Shown here: piece after piece, positions 15,419-23,936 of the stretch
Layout of the letters: each line of letters begins with the position of its first letter
How positions within the stretch are numbered: position 1 is the stretch's first letter
NCBI GenBank assembly: GCA_029247785.1
Contig: JAQWKP010000050.1
Location: 1-52,351 of the forward strand
Source of the DNA: Novosphingobium sp.
GTDB lineage: Bacteria; Pseudomonadota; Alphaproteobacteria; Sphingomonadales; Sphingomonadaceae
Length of the DNA stretch: 52,351 nt
Direction of reading: 5' to 3'
Translations under genes and position numbers: made by a program
The notes under the pieces: generated by a model
The model's database searches: none
What the model was told of the DNA's origin: nothing
What the model saw: only the letters and a program-made list of their open reading frames with translations

Positions 15419-16549
15419 CTAGCGAGCAGGCTTTGCCTTTGCAGTACCTGCAGATGGCGGCGGCTCATCCGTATCGGGACCGAACATATGACGCTGGTGG
15501 CCGGTATCGACTTCTACCTCGACACTTAGCCCGGCGCTCATCGGCAGGCCCGTCGGCACTTCGTCGATGGCGATCTGGATCGGAAGACGCTGGACCACTT
15601 TGACCCAGTTGCCGGTCGCGTTTTCGGCAGGAAGGATGGAGAAGCTTGAGCCGGTGCCAGGGCTGAAGCTTTCGACATGGCCTTTCAACTTGTGGTCCGG
15701 ATAGGCGTCGATTGCGATTGTCGCGGGCTGGCCAACGCGCATGTAACGCAGCTGGTTTTCCTTGAAATTGGCCTGCACCCAGAACTTCAACCCGGTCAGC
15801 ATGAACACGGGCCTTCCGGGCGAAACATAATTGCCGACCTGCAATTGGTTGACTCGGGTTACGACCCCGTCTTGCGGTGCGCGAACTATCGTGTCTGACA
15901 GATCGATGCGCATCTTGGCGAGCCGGGACGCGGCCTTGCGCACTTCTGGCTGGGTTTCGACCGGTCCCCCACCGCCGCCCGAAAGCTTGGCATGCAAGCT
16001 TTGAACCTTGGCCCTGGCGGCGGCGATGGCCGCGCGCGCGGTGCGGGCCTGGGTTGCGGCGGCGTCAGACTGGGCGCGGGAAGATATTCCCTCGGAAAGC
16101 AATGAGCGTTGGCGAGCCGATTCGGCACTCGCATAGTCGTAGCGGGCCTGGGCAGCTCCGACTTCAGTTTGCGCTTCGGCAAGGTCGGCGCGCAAGGATC
16201 CGACATCGGCGCGGGCATCGGCAAGAGAGGCTTCGGCCTCTGTCACTCCGGCCTCGTAACTCCCGGGCTTGATCCGGAACAGCACGTCGCCCTTGCGGAC
16301 GCGTTGGTTTTCCTTGACCTCGACGGCGACAACCTTGCCGGCAACGCTGGGGCTGATTGCGACAATGCCGGTTTGCAAAGAGGCGTTCTCAGTGGACTCA
16401 TAGCGTCCGCCGGTGAGGTAAAAATACAGCGCGGCGATCAATACCAGCGCTGGTCCGCCGAGCATCAGAATGGCGCGCAGGCGAGGCCGCCGCTTGAATT
16501 GCGGGCTTTCGGCTTCCGGGTCGGCATCACTGCTGCTATCCGCTTCCAT
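15419..16549 (-). CDS. HlyD/EmrA family membrane fusion (periplasmic adaptor) protein
   Basis: A 376-residue adaptor with a short acidic cytoplasmic N terminus, one membrane helix ('AILMLGGPALVLIAALYFYL', about residues 27-46), a biotinyl-lipoyl-like domain ('GIVAISPSVAGKVVAVEVKENQRV'), a long Ala-rich coiled-coil hairpin (about 95-190), the second lipoyl half ('IVRAPQDGVVTRV') and a beta-barrel ('WVQANFKENQLRYM'). This layout is that of EmrA, which works with a 14-helix DHA2-type exporter. It is the first gene of the channel operon. A perfect 10-bp inverted repeat 28 bases upstream of the start is a likely operator. GGGAAAT precedes the ATG. Confidence 0.93.
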   Translation of the reverse strand: MEADSSSDADPEAESPQFKRRPRLRAILMLGGPALVLIAALYFYLTGGRYESTENASLQTGIVAISPSVAGKVVAVEVKENQRVRKGDVLFRIKPGSYEAGVTEAEASLADARADVGSLRADLAEAQTEVGAAQARYDYASAESARQRSLLSEGISSRAQSDAAATQARTARAAIAAARAKVQSLHAKLSGGGGGPVETQPEVRKAASRLAKMRIDLSDTIVRAPQDGVVTRVNQLQVGNYVSPGRPVFMLTGLKFWVQANFKENQLRYMRVGQPATIAIDAYPDHKLKGHVESFSPGTGSSFSILPAENATGNWVKVVQRLPIQIAIDEVPTGLPMSAGLSVEVEVDTGHQRHMFGPDTDEPPPSAGTAKAKPAR

Positions 16550-16576
16550 GTCATTTCCCGTAGCGTCGGTTGCGAG

Positions 16577-16604
16577 GCCGGTACTAAGCTAGGCTAGTAC
16601 CGGC
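16577..16604. promoter_or_regulatory. Perfect 10-bp inverted repeat, probable operator of the efflux adaptor operon
   Basis: The left arm GCCGGTACTA (16577-16586) and right arm TAGTACCGGC (16595-16604) are exact reverse complements, separated by the 8-base spacer AGCTAGGC. It lies in the 87-base divergent interval between the adaptor gene (start 16549, minus) and the phosphatase gene (start 16637, plus), and is typical in size and position of a TetR- or MarR-type operator. It could control both directions. No regulator gene is adjacent. Confidence 0.6.
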
Positions 16605-16636
16605 AATAGGAAGAATTCCAATATGAGTGAAGACAT

Positions 16637-17425
16637 ATGAGCAGAGACCGTGTTCTGAAACTGGAAGGCGTACACAATTTCCGTGACTATGGCGGCTATT
16701 CCGTCAACGGGGGCGGACGATTGAAACGGGGGCTGTTGTGGCGGTCAGGCCAGCATCACCGCGCTACAGATGCTGATCTTGCCGCGATATCGGCGCTCAA
16801 TCTGGCATCGGTGTTCGATCTTCGAAGCTCGCATGAACGGACCACAGAGCCATGCCGACGGTCCGAAGACTTTGCCGCCGCGATTCACCTGTCCGATGAT
16901 CCGGAGCAGAAGCGCGCCGCGCCGCATGTCGCGGTGGCCGGGGAAAAGCGCGAGCGCACTGCCGAATCGACTCATCAGGGCATGGTGCGCAATTATGCGC
17001 GCATCTGCTTCCGCCCGGAACTGCAGGCGATGACCCGTAAGATGCTTGCCGAACTGGCCGAGGGGAATGGGGCCAGTCTGGTCAATTGCATGGCCGGCAA
17101 GGACCGGACTGGCATTGCCGTGGCGATGCTTCACCTGGCGGCCGGCGTTCACCGCGACGATGTGATCGAGGACTATGTCCTGACCAATATTGCGGGCGAT
17201 ACCGAGGCCCGGATCAAGGCCGGACTGGAGACGATCAAGGCCGTTTCAGGGACGATGAGCGAAGAGGTGTTACGCGTGCTGATGGGCGTTGAGCCAGAAT
17301 ATCTCGAATCGGCTTTCGCATCGATCGACGAGAAGCATGGTTCGATCGATGCCTATCTTGCAGAGGCACTGGGAGCCGATGCCGCTCTAAGAGAAAGGCT
17401 TCGCAACACATTGATTGAGAGTTAG
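16637..17425 (+). CDS. Protein tyrosine phosphatase, MptpB/lipid-phosphatase-like family
   Basis: A 262-residue tyrosine phosphatase of the bacterial DSP-LP type. The N terminus 'GVHNFRDYGGY' is the family hallmark, followed by 'LLWRSGQHHRATDADL' and 'SVFDLRSSHERT'; the P-loop is 'CMAGKDRTG' (about residue 153), the extended CxxGKDRTG loop of enzymes that also act on phosphoinositides. There is no signal peptide. It probably removes phosphate from Tyr or from phospholipids; the target is unknown. The ATG at 16637 overlaps the stop of an in-frame-independent five-codon leader (16623-16640), and its own ribosome site is weak. Divergent from the efflux adaptor. Confidence 0.9.
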   Translation: MSRDRVLKLEGVHNFRDYGGYSVNGGGRLKRGLLWRSGQHHRATDADLAAISALNLASVFDLRSSHERTTEPCRRSEDFAAAIHLSDDPEQKRAAPHVAVAGEKRERTAESTHQGMVRNYARICFRPELQAMTRKMLAELAEGNGASLVNCMAGKDRTGIAVAMLHLAAGVHRDDVIEDYVLTNIAGDTEARIKAGLETIKAVSGTMSEEVLRVLMGVEPEYLESAFASIDEKHGSIDAYLAEALGADAALRERLRNTLIES

Positions 17426-17488
17426 AATTTCAGCGCACATGATAGACCTGCCGAAACAGGCGATCCAATACGATGAAAAGGGGAGGGG

Positions 17489-18901
17489 ATGACGGAGCCG
17501 AGTGACCGGCGCGAGTCTGCTGGAGCGGAAAACGCCGGGGGTTCTGCCAGCTCCACCGCAGGCGAACGCCTGCCGCTGGGTGCGCTGCTGGCCTATGGCG
17601 TGCCGACTGCCGGGGCGTCCTTCATTGCATTCCTGCTGACGCTTTACATCTTCAAATACGCCACGGACGTCTTGCTGATCGCACCGGCAGCGATGGGGCT
17701 CATCTTTGCGGTTGCGCGCATCTGGGACGCAATCTCCGATCCGCTGGTGGGCTATTTGTCCGACCGCACACAGACCCGTTTCGGGCGGCGGCGGCCCTGG
17801 CTGTTCGGCGCGGTCATACCCTTTGCACTGGTGCCGGTGATGATGTGGAGCCCGCCCGAACATCTCGACGGGCTGTGGCTCATCGTCTGGATGACGGTCG
17901 CCATCCTCGCCTATGAAACGGTTCTGACTATCTTCTTCGTCCCGCATCTGGCGCTGGGCGGAGAGCTCAGCATGGACCGTCACGAGCGGACCCGGGTATT
18001 CGCCTTCCGGCAGGTCGCCTGGAGCCTGGGCTTCTTCGCCTGCGTTGGGGCGGTGTATCTGCTGACCACGGCGGAAGACAAACGCGCCATGGCGTTCATT
18101 CTTTCCGGGGTAGGAGGTCTGGGAGCAGCGGGGCTCATTCTGTTCGGAGCGATACGGCTCAGGGAACACGCCTCGCATATCGGCCGGGGAGCAGCCTCAC
18201 CGCTTTCGGCCTTCAAGGATGTGATGAGCAATCCTCCTGCGCGCATGCTGATTTTCGTCTTCCTGATCGAGAATCTCGGCATTGCCACGCTTGGCATCAT
18301 GGCACCCTATTTCATGCAATATGTGATCAAGGCGGAAAGCGCTTATTCACTGATGTTGCTGTTCCATTTCGTGCCTTCGCTGTTGATGATACCGGTCGGC
18401 GTGATGCTTGCTCGGCGCTATGGCAAGAGGCTGGTGTGGGGCATATCCATGGTGATCTCCGGCATTTCTTACGGAGCCAGCATCTTTGCCGGCGAAGGCG
18501 ATGTGGTATGGGTCATGTTCTGGGTGACGGGCACCGGTATCGCAGTGGGTGTTGCCTCGGTCGTGGGGCCTTCGCTTCAGGCAGACGTGATCGATTACGA
18601 TGAACACAGGACCGGCGAGCGCAAGGAAGGCGCCTATTTTGCGCTGTGGAACTTTGTCCGCAAGGCAGCGACGGGGATCACGGGCGCGCTGGCAGGCTTC
18701 GCCCTGCAAATGACCGGATTCGAGCCGAATATGGAGCAGACGGAAGGCACCTTGCTCTCCATCCGCTTCCTCTATGCCGGGGTGCCGGCGATCGCCATGC
18801 TCCTTGGTGCCACGCTGTACTTCACGCGCTTCCGGTTTGACGAGGCAGACCACCTGCGCATTCGCGCAGAGCTGAACGAGAGAAACAAGGCTTCGCGCTA
18901 A
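17489..18901 (+). CDS. MFS transporter of the glycoside-pentoside-hexuronide (GPH) cation symporter type
   Basis: A 470-residue, 12-helix transporter. Landmarks are 'LLAYGVPTAGASFIAFLLTLYIF' as the first helix, then 'IWDAISDPLVGYLSDRTQTRFGRRRPWL' (about residues 82-110), the GPH signature loop between helices 2 and 3, and 'DVIDYDEHRTGERKEGAYFALW' near 370, also conserved in GPH proteins. Members import sugars or other solutes with Na+ or H+; sphingomonads have many with unknown substrates. It follows the phosphatase by 63 bases. The next gene is convergent, 280 bases away. Confidence 0.9.
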   Translation: MTEPSDRRESAGAENAGGSASSTAGERLPLGALLAYGVPTAGASFIAFLLTLYIFKYATDVLLIAPAAMGLIFAVARIWDAISDPLVGYLSDRTQTRFGRRRPWLFGAVIPFALVPVMMWSPPEHLDGLWLIVWMTVAILAYETVLTIFFVPHLALGGELSMDRHERTRVFAFRQVAWSLGFFACVGAVYLLTTAEDKRAMAFILSGVGGLGAAGLILFGAIRLREHASHIGRGAASPLSAFKDVMSNPPARMLIFVFLIENLGIATLGIMAPYFMQYVIKAESAYSLMLLFHFVPSLLMIPVGVMLARRYGKRLVWGISMVISGISYGASIFAGEGDVVWVMFWVTGTGIAVGVASVVGPSLQADVIDYDEHRTGERKEGAYFALWNFVRKAATGITGALAGFALQMTGFEPNMEQTEGTLLSIRFLYAGVPAIAMLLGATLYFTRFRFDEADHLRIRAELNERNKASR

Positions 18902-19181
18902 GGGAAGAAGCGCCTGTCACACCAGCTTTCTGATCGAGGGCCTGCCTGATCGGGTGCCTGCCGATTTTCCTACACGCTGCACGCACGCTACATTCGCGTC
19001 GGCTCTTTGTATCGTCAATCCAACGGCCCTTGGGGCTCCGCACGGCTTTCCTTTATGAAAGCGGGTGCGCCGCGCATGTGTTTTATCAACTAAACCCCCC
19101 GCGACTCGGGAAAACGCGCAGGGCAAATCACGCAAATTCTGGCGGCTCTCAGTCCACTTTCAACGCCAATTTCCCTGTCCT
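18902..19181. other. 280-base convergent intergenic region without a recognisable gene
   Basis: Between the convergent GPH transporter and hydrolase genes. Frames through it are short and mostly overlap each other; none has a credible start or a recognisable protein. A C-rich run (about 19095-19102) is flanked by ordinary sequence. I see no clear terminator hairpin with a T tract and no RNA gene. Confidence 0.5.
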
Positions 19182-20051
19182 CTAAAGAAACGCCTTCACA
19201 TCGGACAGGAATTTGTCGAGCTGGTCATGATGCAGCCAGTGGCCGGCATTCTTGTATTCGATGGTCTGGGCATTGCTGAAACAGTCCATCCTCCCATCCT
19301 TTTCGGGATTGGAAGCAAAGCTGTCGCTGCCATAGAGAAACAGGATCGGACAGGTGATCGCCCGCCACAGTTCTTCCTGTTCCGCATAGGTGATGTCGGT
19401 TGCTGACCAGACATTGAGGTAATTGTCGAACTTCCAGCTCCAGCTACCGTCTTCATTGAGGCTGGCACCATGGATCGTCAGGTGCCGGGCCTGCTCGTCG
19501 GAGAGGAAGCCGTTTTCTTCCTTCATGCGGGCATAGGCGGTTTCGATAGAGGGATAGCGACGCGGAGCGCGGCCTGCCGCCTTGCGCTTGCCCTCGATCC
19601 ACTCCCGTATCCGCACGGCCCTGCCTTTTGACTCGATCTCCCGCCGCATCTCAGGCGAGGGGCCAAGTCCTTCGAGATTGACGAGCTTGCGTACTTTTTC
19701 GGGATAGAGGCCGGAAAAACGCGTGGCGATATTGCCCCCCAGCGAATGCGCGACGATCGTCACCTGTTCATGGCCAAGCGTATGCACCAACTGGGCAAAG
19801 TCGTAGACGAATGCATCCATCCCGTAGTGCCCTTCGGGCGACCACTGGCTGTCACCATGGCCGCGCAGGTCAGGCGCAATGACATGCCAGTCATGGCGCA
19901 GTTCATCGGCCACCCAGTCCCAACTGCGGCAATGGTCACGCCCGCCATGCTGCAGGATCAGGGGAGGGGCATCGCGGTTGCCCCAGTCGACATAGTGCAG
20001 GCGCAAGCGCTGTGAAACGTAGCTGTTCGAAGTCGGTCCGGCCAAAGTCAT
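19182..20051 (-). CDS. Alpha/beta hydrolase
   Basis: A 289-residue alpha/beta-hydrolase-fold enzyme: oxyanion segment 'LILQHGGRDHCRSWD' (about 35), 'VIAPDLRGHGDSQW' (about 68), nucleophile Ser in 'VAHSLGGNIA' (about 113), an acid in 'LYGSDSFAS' and the catalytic His in 'NAGHWLHHD' near the C terminus. It resembles haloalkane-dehalogenase/esterase-like hydrolases but lacks features that fix the substrate. The ATG at 20051 was chosen over the longer frame to 20189, which would cover the divergent trxB promoter. Divergent from thioredoxin reductase with about 106 bases between starts. Confidence 0.88.
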   Translation of the reverse strand: MTLAGPTSNSYVSQRLRLHYVDWGNRDAPPLILQHGGRDHCRSWDWVADELRHDWHVIAPDLRGHGDSQWSPEGHYGMDAFVYDFAQLVHTLGHEQVTIVAHSLGGNIATRFSGLYPEKVRKLVNLEGLGPSPEMRREIESKGRAVRIREWIEGKRKAAGRAPRRYPSIETAYARMKEENGFLSDEQARHLTIHGASLNEDGSWSWKFDNYLNVWSATDITYAEQEELWRAITCPILFLYGSDSFASNPEKDGRMDCFSNAQTIEYKNAGHWLHHDQLDKFLSDVKAFL

Positions 20052-20157
20052 GCCGCAAGCCTTGCGCTCGTCAGTTGAAACCGTCAATTGCCGCTTGCGC
20101 AATATTAGTTTCTGGCAATGCATCAGGCGCTGCCTATGTCGGATGCAGGAGAAGTTC

Positions 20158-21126
20158 ATGACGACACACCGCACACGCATGCTGATCATCGGCTCGGGGC
20201 CTGCCGGGCTTTCTGCTGCGATTTATGGTGCGCGGGCTGGGATGGAGCCGATTGTCGTCCAGGGCCTGGAGCCCGGCGGTCAGCTGACCATCACTACTGA
20301 TGTCGAGAATTATCCGGGTTTTCGCGATGTTATCCAGGGGCCTTGGTTGATGCAGGAAATGCAGGCTCAGGCCGAATCGGTTGGCACCCGAATGATCTGG
20401 GACACGGTCGTTTCGGTCGACCTGTCCGGCCCCATCTTCACAGCAGTCGGCGATGGCGGCGATACATATGAGGGCGACACGCTGGTGATAGCGACCGGAG
20501 CGCAGGCCAAGTGGCTGGGGGTTCCAGGCGAAGAGGCGCTCTCCGGCAAGGGCGTTTCGGCCTGCGCAACCTGCGATGGCTTTTTCTTTCGCGGCAAGAA
20601 GGTAGTGGTGATCGGCGGCGGCAACACTGCGGTCGAGGAAGCGCTCTACCTCACCAATCACAGCGATGACGTGACACTAATTCATCGCCGCGATTCGTTG
20701 CGCGCCGAAAAGATCCTGCAAGACCGTCTGTTCGCCCATCCCAATATCACGGTGGTCTGGAACAAACGGGTCGAAAGTTTCCATGCCGGAGAAGATGGTG
20801 CATTGGCTTCGCTAGCGCTGATCGACACCCAAACCGACGAGCGGAGCGATATCGCGACCGAGAGCGCATTCGTTGCCATCGGCCATGCGCCGGCGACTGA
20901 GTTGTTCAAGGGCAAGCTCGATATGGACGGTGGCGGCTATCTCGATGTCGAAGCTGGTACGCCCAAGACCGCAATTCCCGGCGTTTTTGCTTGCGGCGAC
21001 GTGATGGATCACACTTATCGCCAGGCGGTCACCGCCGCTGGAACCGGCTGCATGGCCGCGCTCGACGCCGAACGCTATCTCGCGGAGCGGGAATTTGCAG
21101 AAAAGAGCAAGGTAGCTGCGGAATAG
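20158..21126 (+). CDS. trxB: Thioredoxin reductase (NADPH)
   Basis: A 322-residue low-molecular-weight thioredoxin reductase. FAD motif 'IIGSGPAGLSAAIYGARAG' (about residues 9-27), 'EPGGQLTITTDVENYPGF' (about 40-57), redox-active CATC in 'ACATCDGFFFRGK' (about 137-149), NADPH motif 'VVIGGGNTAVEEALYL', and the closing FAD motif 'GVFACGDVMDHTYRQAVTAAGTG'. It keeps thioredoxin reduced in the cytoplasm. The ATG at 20158 follows GGAGAAG; the frame open upstream is not used. No thioredoxin gene is next to it. It marks the boundary between the transport genes and the exosortase locus. Confidence 0.96.
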   Translation: MTTHRTRMLIIGSGPAGLSAAIYGARAGMEPIVVQGLEPGGQLTITTDVENYPGFRDVIQGPWLMQEMQAQAESVGTRMIWDTVVSVDLSGPIFTAVGDGGDTYEGDTLVIATGAQAKWLGVPGEEALSGKGVSACATCDGFFFRGKKVVVIGGGNTAVEEALYLTNHSDDVTLIHRRDSLRAEKILQDRLFAHPNITVVWNKRVESFHAGEDGALASLALIDTQTDERSDIATESAFVAIGHAPATELFKGKLDMDGGGYLDVEAGTPKTAIPGVFACGDVMDHTYRQAVTAAGTGCMAALDAERYLAEREFAEKSKVAAE

Positions 21127-21132
21127 GGTCGG

Positions 21133-21906
21133 TCAGCCCCGCAACACTTCCAGCACCTGTTTTGCCAGCCAATCGCGAGAGTGGGATTCGACATAGCTGT
21201 GAGTAGCATCGCCGCAGACGCGAATACGCGGATCGTCTTTGGGCCACGCTGACAGGAATGCCTGTCCTGTCCGGTCGCGCTCGGCGATCGGGAACAGGAT
21301 CGGACCGGAAAATCCTGCAATGGCCGACGCCATATCCTGCGCCAGCGTGCTTGGGGGAGTGGCGGGGCGCATCGCTCCAAAAAGGCTCCCCAGCAGCTTG
21401 CGCAGCGAAACTTTCCCGGTCAGCAGGCGTTTGATTGCCGCGCCATCGGCGAGACGCTGCCGATAATGTGCCCGAACCGCCTCGGGCGGAGGCGGTTCGT
21501 CCGTGTCCTCGAAAGTCCAGGGGTTGGACAGCACGAGCACGTCGAGGCCAGCGCCCTCTGCGAGCATCAGCGCGCTGGCAGCGTCGCAATTGCCGAATCC
21601 GACAATCCGCTCGATATGCGGGCAATAGACGCGAAATGTTTCGTATGCGGCGTTGATATCGGGAGCGCTGGATTGGAATTCACCATTCGCGCCTTCGCTG
21701 TCGCCGGTGCCGCGCCGGTCAAAGCGGAATACTGGAAATCCTTCCGCCGCGATCTGCGCCGCGAATTGCGCCTGCCCGTTCCAAGCACCGGACCGTACCT
21801 CATTGCCGCCGCTGACCAGCAACAATCCGGTCGCGGCTGCGCCTTCGTCGATGGAGCCGACAAGTCGCGCGCCCTCGCAGTCAAATGTGACATGGCGCCG
21901 GCTCAC
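21133..21906 (-). CDS. Exosortase A system-associated hydrolase 1
   Basis: A 257-residue alpha/beta-hydrolase-like protein. The segment 'LLLVSGGNEVRSGAWNGQAQFA' and 'PVFRFDRRGTGDSEG' (about residues 28-70) and the unusual nucleophile-elbow equivalent 'GFGNCDAASALML' (about 98-110, where ordinary hydrolases have GxSxG) identify the hydrolase-1 family that occurs only in XrtA/EpsH exopolysaccharide loci. Its role in polysaccharide or PEP-CTERM protein biogenesis is not known. It overlaps hydrolase 2 by four bases (ATGA) and ends the minus-strand operon FemAB-ACP-hydrolase 2-hydrolase 1. Confidence 0.85.
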   Translation of the reverse strand: MSRRHVTFDCEGARLVGSIDEGAAATGLLLVSGGNEVRSGAWNGQAQFAAQIAAEGFPVFRFDRRGTGDSEGANGEFQSSAPDINAAYETFRVYCPHIERIVGFGNCDAASALMLAEGAGLDVLVLSNPWTFEDTDEPPPPEAVRAHYRQRLADGAAIKRLLTGKVSLRKLLGSLFGAMRPATPPSTLAQDMASAIAGFSGPILFPIAERDRTGQAFLSAWPKDDPRIRVCGDATHSYVESHSRDWLAKQVLEVLRG

Positions 21907-22583
21907 GATCTGATCCCCATGGCGAGCACTGCAGCCAGTGCATCCGCCTGTTCGCTGCTTTCGCCCGGCTCAGCGCGCAGCCATAGGCCGCTACCACCGA
22001 TCATGTCCTGATCGATCAGCTGGATGGTCTCGCTGTTTGCGGGCACGAGCTTCTCGAATTCTCGTATAAATTCGGAGCCTAGCCGATAGCCGGCAAGCTC
22101 GATACCTTGATCTGCTGCCAGTGCCATCAACTCCTCGCGTTTTTCCTCGTGCCCGGCTTCGCGCGAGGCGAGCATTGGCGCGCGCACCATCTGGCGCAGG
22201 ACATTCGCGCCCTTGACGGGAGCGTAGTGCCAGCAGGGCAGGTTGACTGGCGCGAACATGCAGCCGCCCCGGAAGCCGAGGACATGGGTCGCGCCGAAAT
22301 GAAGCGCAGCCGCTTCCATCGCATCGCGCCAATCATCGGCGGACTGGAATTCGAGTAGCTGCAGGCTCTCATTGCATCCCGGCAAGTCTGGAAGGATGCA
22401 GTCGATCCCCGCGCCATCAAGCCGTCGCATCACTTCGACGGTGAGGCGTCGCATGCGATTGGCCTCGTCAAACAAGGCAGGCACGATTAATAGTCGGGAG
22501 TCGCGATCTTGATCGAAGGCAAGCGCATACTCCTCAGCGATGCCGCCGCCGGGCAGCGGGCATGGCCAGGAGAGCGGCGTCAT
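21903..22583 (-). CDS. Exosortase A system-associated hydrolase 2
   Basis: A 226-residue alpha/beta-hydrolase-like protein. 'LLIVPALFDEANRMRRLTVEV' and 'DCILPDLPGCNESLQ' (about residues 30-75) fit the second hydrolase of XrtA loci; the elbow region reads 'VLGFRGGCMFA', again without a Ser nucleophile in the normal place. It is slightly shorter than the usual 250 or more residues of this family, although no break is visible. It overlaps the acyl carrier protein gene by four bases at its start and hydrolase 1 by four at its end, so all three are translationally coupled. Confidence 0.75.
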   Translation of the reverse strand: MTPLSWPCPLPGGGIAEEYALAFDQDRDSRLLIVPALFDEANRMRRLTVEVMRRLDGAGIDCILPDLPGCNESLQLLEFQSADDWRDAMEAAALHFGATHVLGFRGGCMFAPVNLPCWHYAPVKGANVLRQMVRAPMLASREAGHEEKREELMALAADQGIELAGYRLGSEFIREFEKLVPANSETIQLIDQDMIGGSGLWLRAEPGESSEQADALAAVLAMGIRS

Positions 22584-22843
22584 GCCTCTTCGCGCTTGTT
22601 CACCGCAAAGCTCAGTAGCGCGCCGTAGTTTTCCAGCATCTCGCCATCCACTTCGTCATCCTCGATGAAGATGTCGAGCCGGTCTTCCATTTCGGTCAGC
22701 AAGCCGGCGACGGCCATGGAGTCGAGCTCCGGCAAGTGGCCGAACAAGCCGGTGTCGACGGTAAAGCCATCGGCCTGGCCTTCCTTGAGACCCAGAACGT
22801 CGGTCAGAATCCGGCGCAGCAGCAGGTCGGTGTCGTCGTTCAT
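22580..22843 (-). CDS. Acyl carrier protein, exosortase locus
   Basis: An 87-residue acyl carrier protein. The phosphopantetheine-bearing Ser is in 'PELDSMAVAGLL' (about residue 42), preceded by a long acidic helix and followed by 'DRLDIFIEDDEVDGEML', typical of phosphopantetheine-binding domains in XrtA loci. It probably carries an acyl group activated by the AMP-forming ligase encoded on the opposite strand and used by the FemAB-like transferase (inference from context). The ATG at 22843 has GAGGGGG just upstream; the longer frame to 22912 runs into the FemAB gene end and is not used. Confidence 0.9.
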   Translation of the reverse strand: MNDDTDLLLRRILTDVLGLKEGQADGFTVDTGLFGHLPELDSMAVAGLLTEMEDRLDIFIEDDEVDGEMLENYGALLSFAVNKREEA

Positions 22844-22886
22844 GTCCCCCTCGATGCTGGCGGGCATTATCGTTGAAGCGGCGCGT

Positions 22887-23894
22887 CTAGCCATGGTTTG
22901 GCTTTCGGGCAAGGCGGCTGATGACTTGCTTGCCGATTGCCGGCCAATTTCCGGGCCAGCCTGGGCGCATCATATCGAGGCGAAATCGGGGCCGGATATC
23001 TTCCATCCAGTCCCGCTTGTAGCCGTCGTCACCGGTGCCAAAATCGATCAGCTCAACCTGGTCCCTGTCGATGACATGTTCGAACAGGGCAGCGCTCAGG
23101 GTCGTGCCTGGCGAAATTGGCTTCGATTGCTCGGTATGGGCGAGCTTGTGAATGAACGCTGTGCCGCCTTCCACCGTCCAGAACTGTGCGGCGACAGGCT
23201 CCCCATCCGCTCGCGCCACACCCATCCGCAAGCGACCGGCGCGGCCCTCCTCCTCGGCAAAGCGGCGCAGCAGCGCTGGCAGCCCTTCTTCGGGTTTCCA
23301 GCTGCTTGCGTAGACCTCCTCGTAGGCCTGCCAGCTTTCGGATGAGAATTCGGTCTCAATCACGGTTTGGACCTTGTTCTTCTTGCGTTTCAGCGTTGTG
23401 CGCAACCTGCCGGGACGGGCAGAGAAATATTCTGAAAAGATTCGTCCATCGACATGCAGCACGTGGTTGCTGTCACATCTTTCGCGGAAGACCAGCCATC
23501 CCGCCTTGCGGAAAGCGGCGGCGAGCTGGGTCGCTTCGCCATTCTCGTCCGGTAGCGGGGCAAGCGTGATACGATGCGCTTCACCCATCATGTCCCGTGC
23601 GAGGGCCTCGAGCAGGCGCGGCGCATCAGCTCCGGGGCTCACAAGCTGGCGGAACTGGAAGGTGTACCAATTGGCCAGGGCTTCGATCCCTCGTTGCACG
23701 CGGCGCAGCGCAAGCACGGCGCAGTGTTCGCCTTCACGCGCGACCGCGATCAGCGGGAGGATATCACTTTCTTCGCTCAACGTGCGCCACCAGTCAAGGC
23801 GGTCGAAGGGAGCGGCTGCTTCTGCTGGGCACAACAGCCCACGAAGCACCTCGTCGCCTTGGACAATGTTAAGATCGTCGTGATATTCGATCAT
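22887..23894 (-). CDS. FemAB-like GNAT-fold acyltransferase, XrtA/PEP-CTERM-associated
   Basis: A 335-residue protein with the double GNAT-type fold of FemAB/BioF2-like transferases. 'RPGRLRTTLKRKKNKV' and 'EVYASSWKPEEGLPALLRRFAEE' (about residues 140-195), then 'GEPVAAQFWTVEGGTAFIHKLAHTEQSKPISPGTTL' and 'DFGTGDDGYKRDWM' match the XrtA-associated FemAB family. It is expected to transfer an acyl or aminoacyl group from a carrier to a sugar or peptide amine. Two in-frame starts are close together (TTG at 23900, ATG at 23894); I chose the ATG. It is the first gene of the operon and is divergent, by about 42 bases, from the acyl-CoA ligase. Confidence 0.85.
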   Translation of the reverse strand: MIEYHDDLNIVQGDEVLRGLLCPAEAAAPFDRLDWWRTLSEESDILPLIAVAREGEHCAVLALRRVQRGIEALANWYTFQFRQLVSPGADAPRLLEALARDMMGEAHRITLAPLPDENGEATQLAAAFRKAGWLVFRERCDSNHVLHVDGRIFSEYFSARPGRLRTTLKRKKNKVQTVIETEFSSESWQAYEEVYASSWKPEEGLPALLRRFAEEEGRAGRLRMGVARADGEPVAAQFWTVEGGTAFIHKLAHTEQSKPISPGTTLSAALFEHVIDRDQVELIDFGTGDDGYKRDWMEDIRPRFRLDMMRPGWPGNWPAIGKQVISRLARKPNHG

Positions 23895-23936
23895 TACCAA
23901 CTATCGTTACCCCCGTCCGGAGTGACTCCGTCCATC

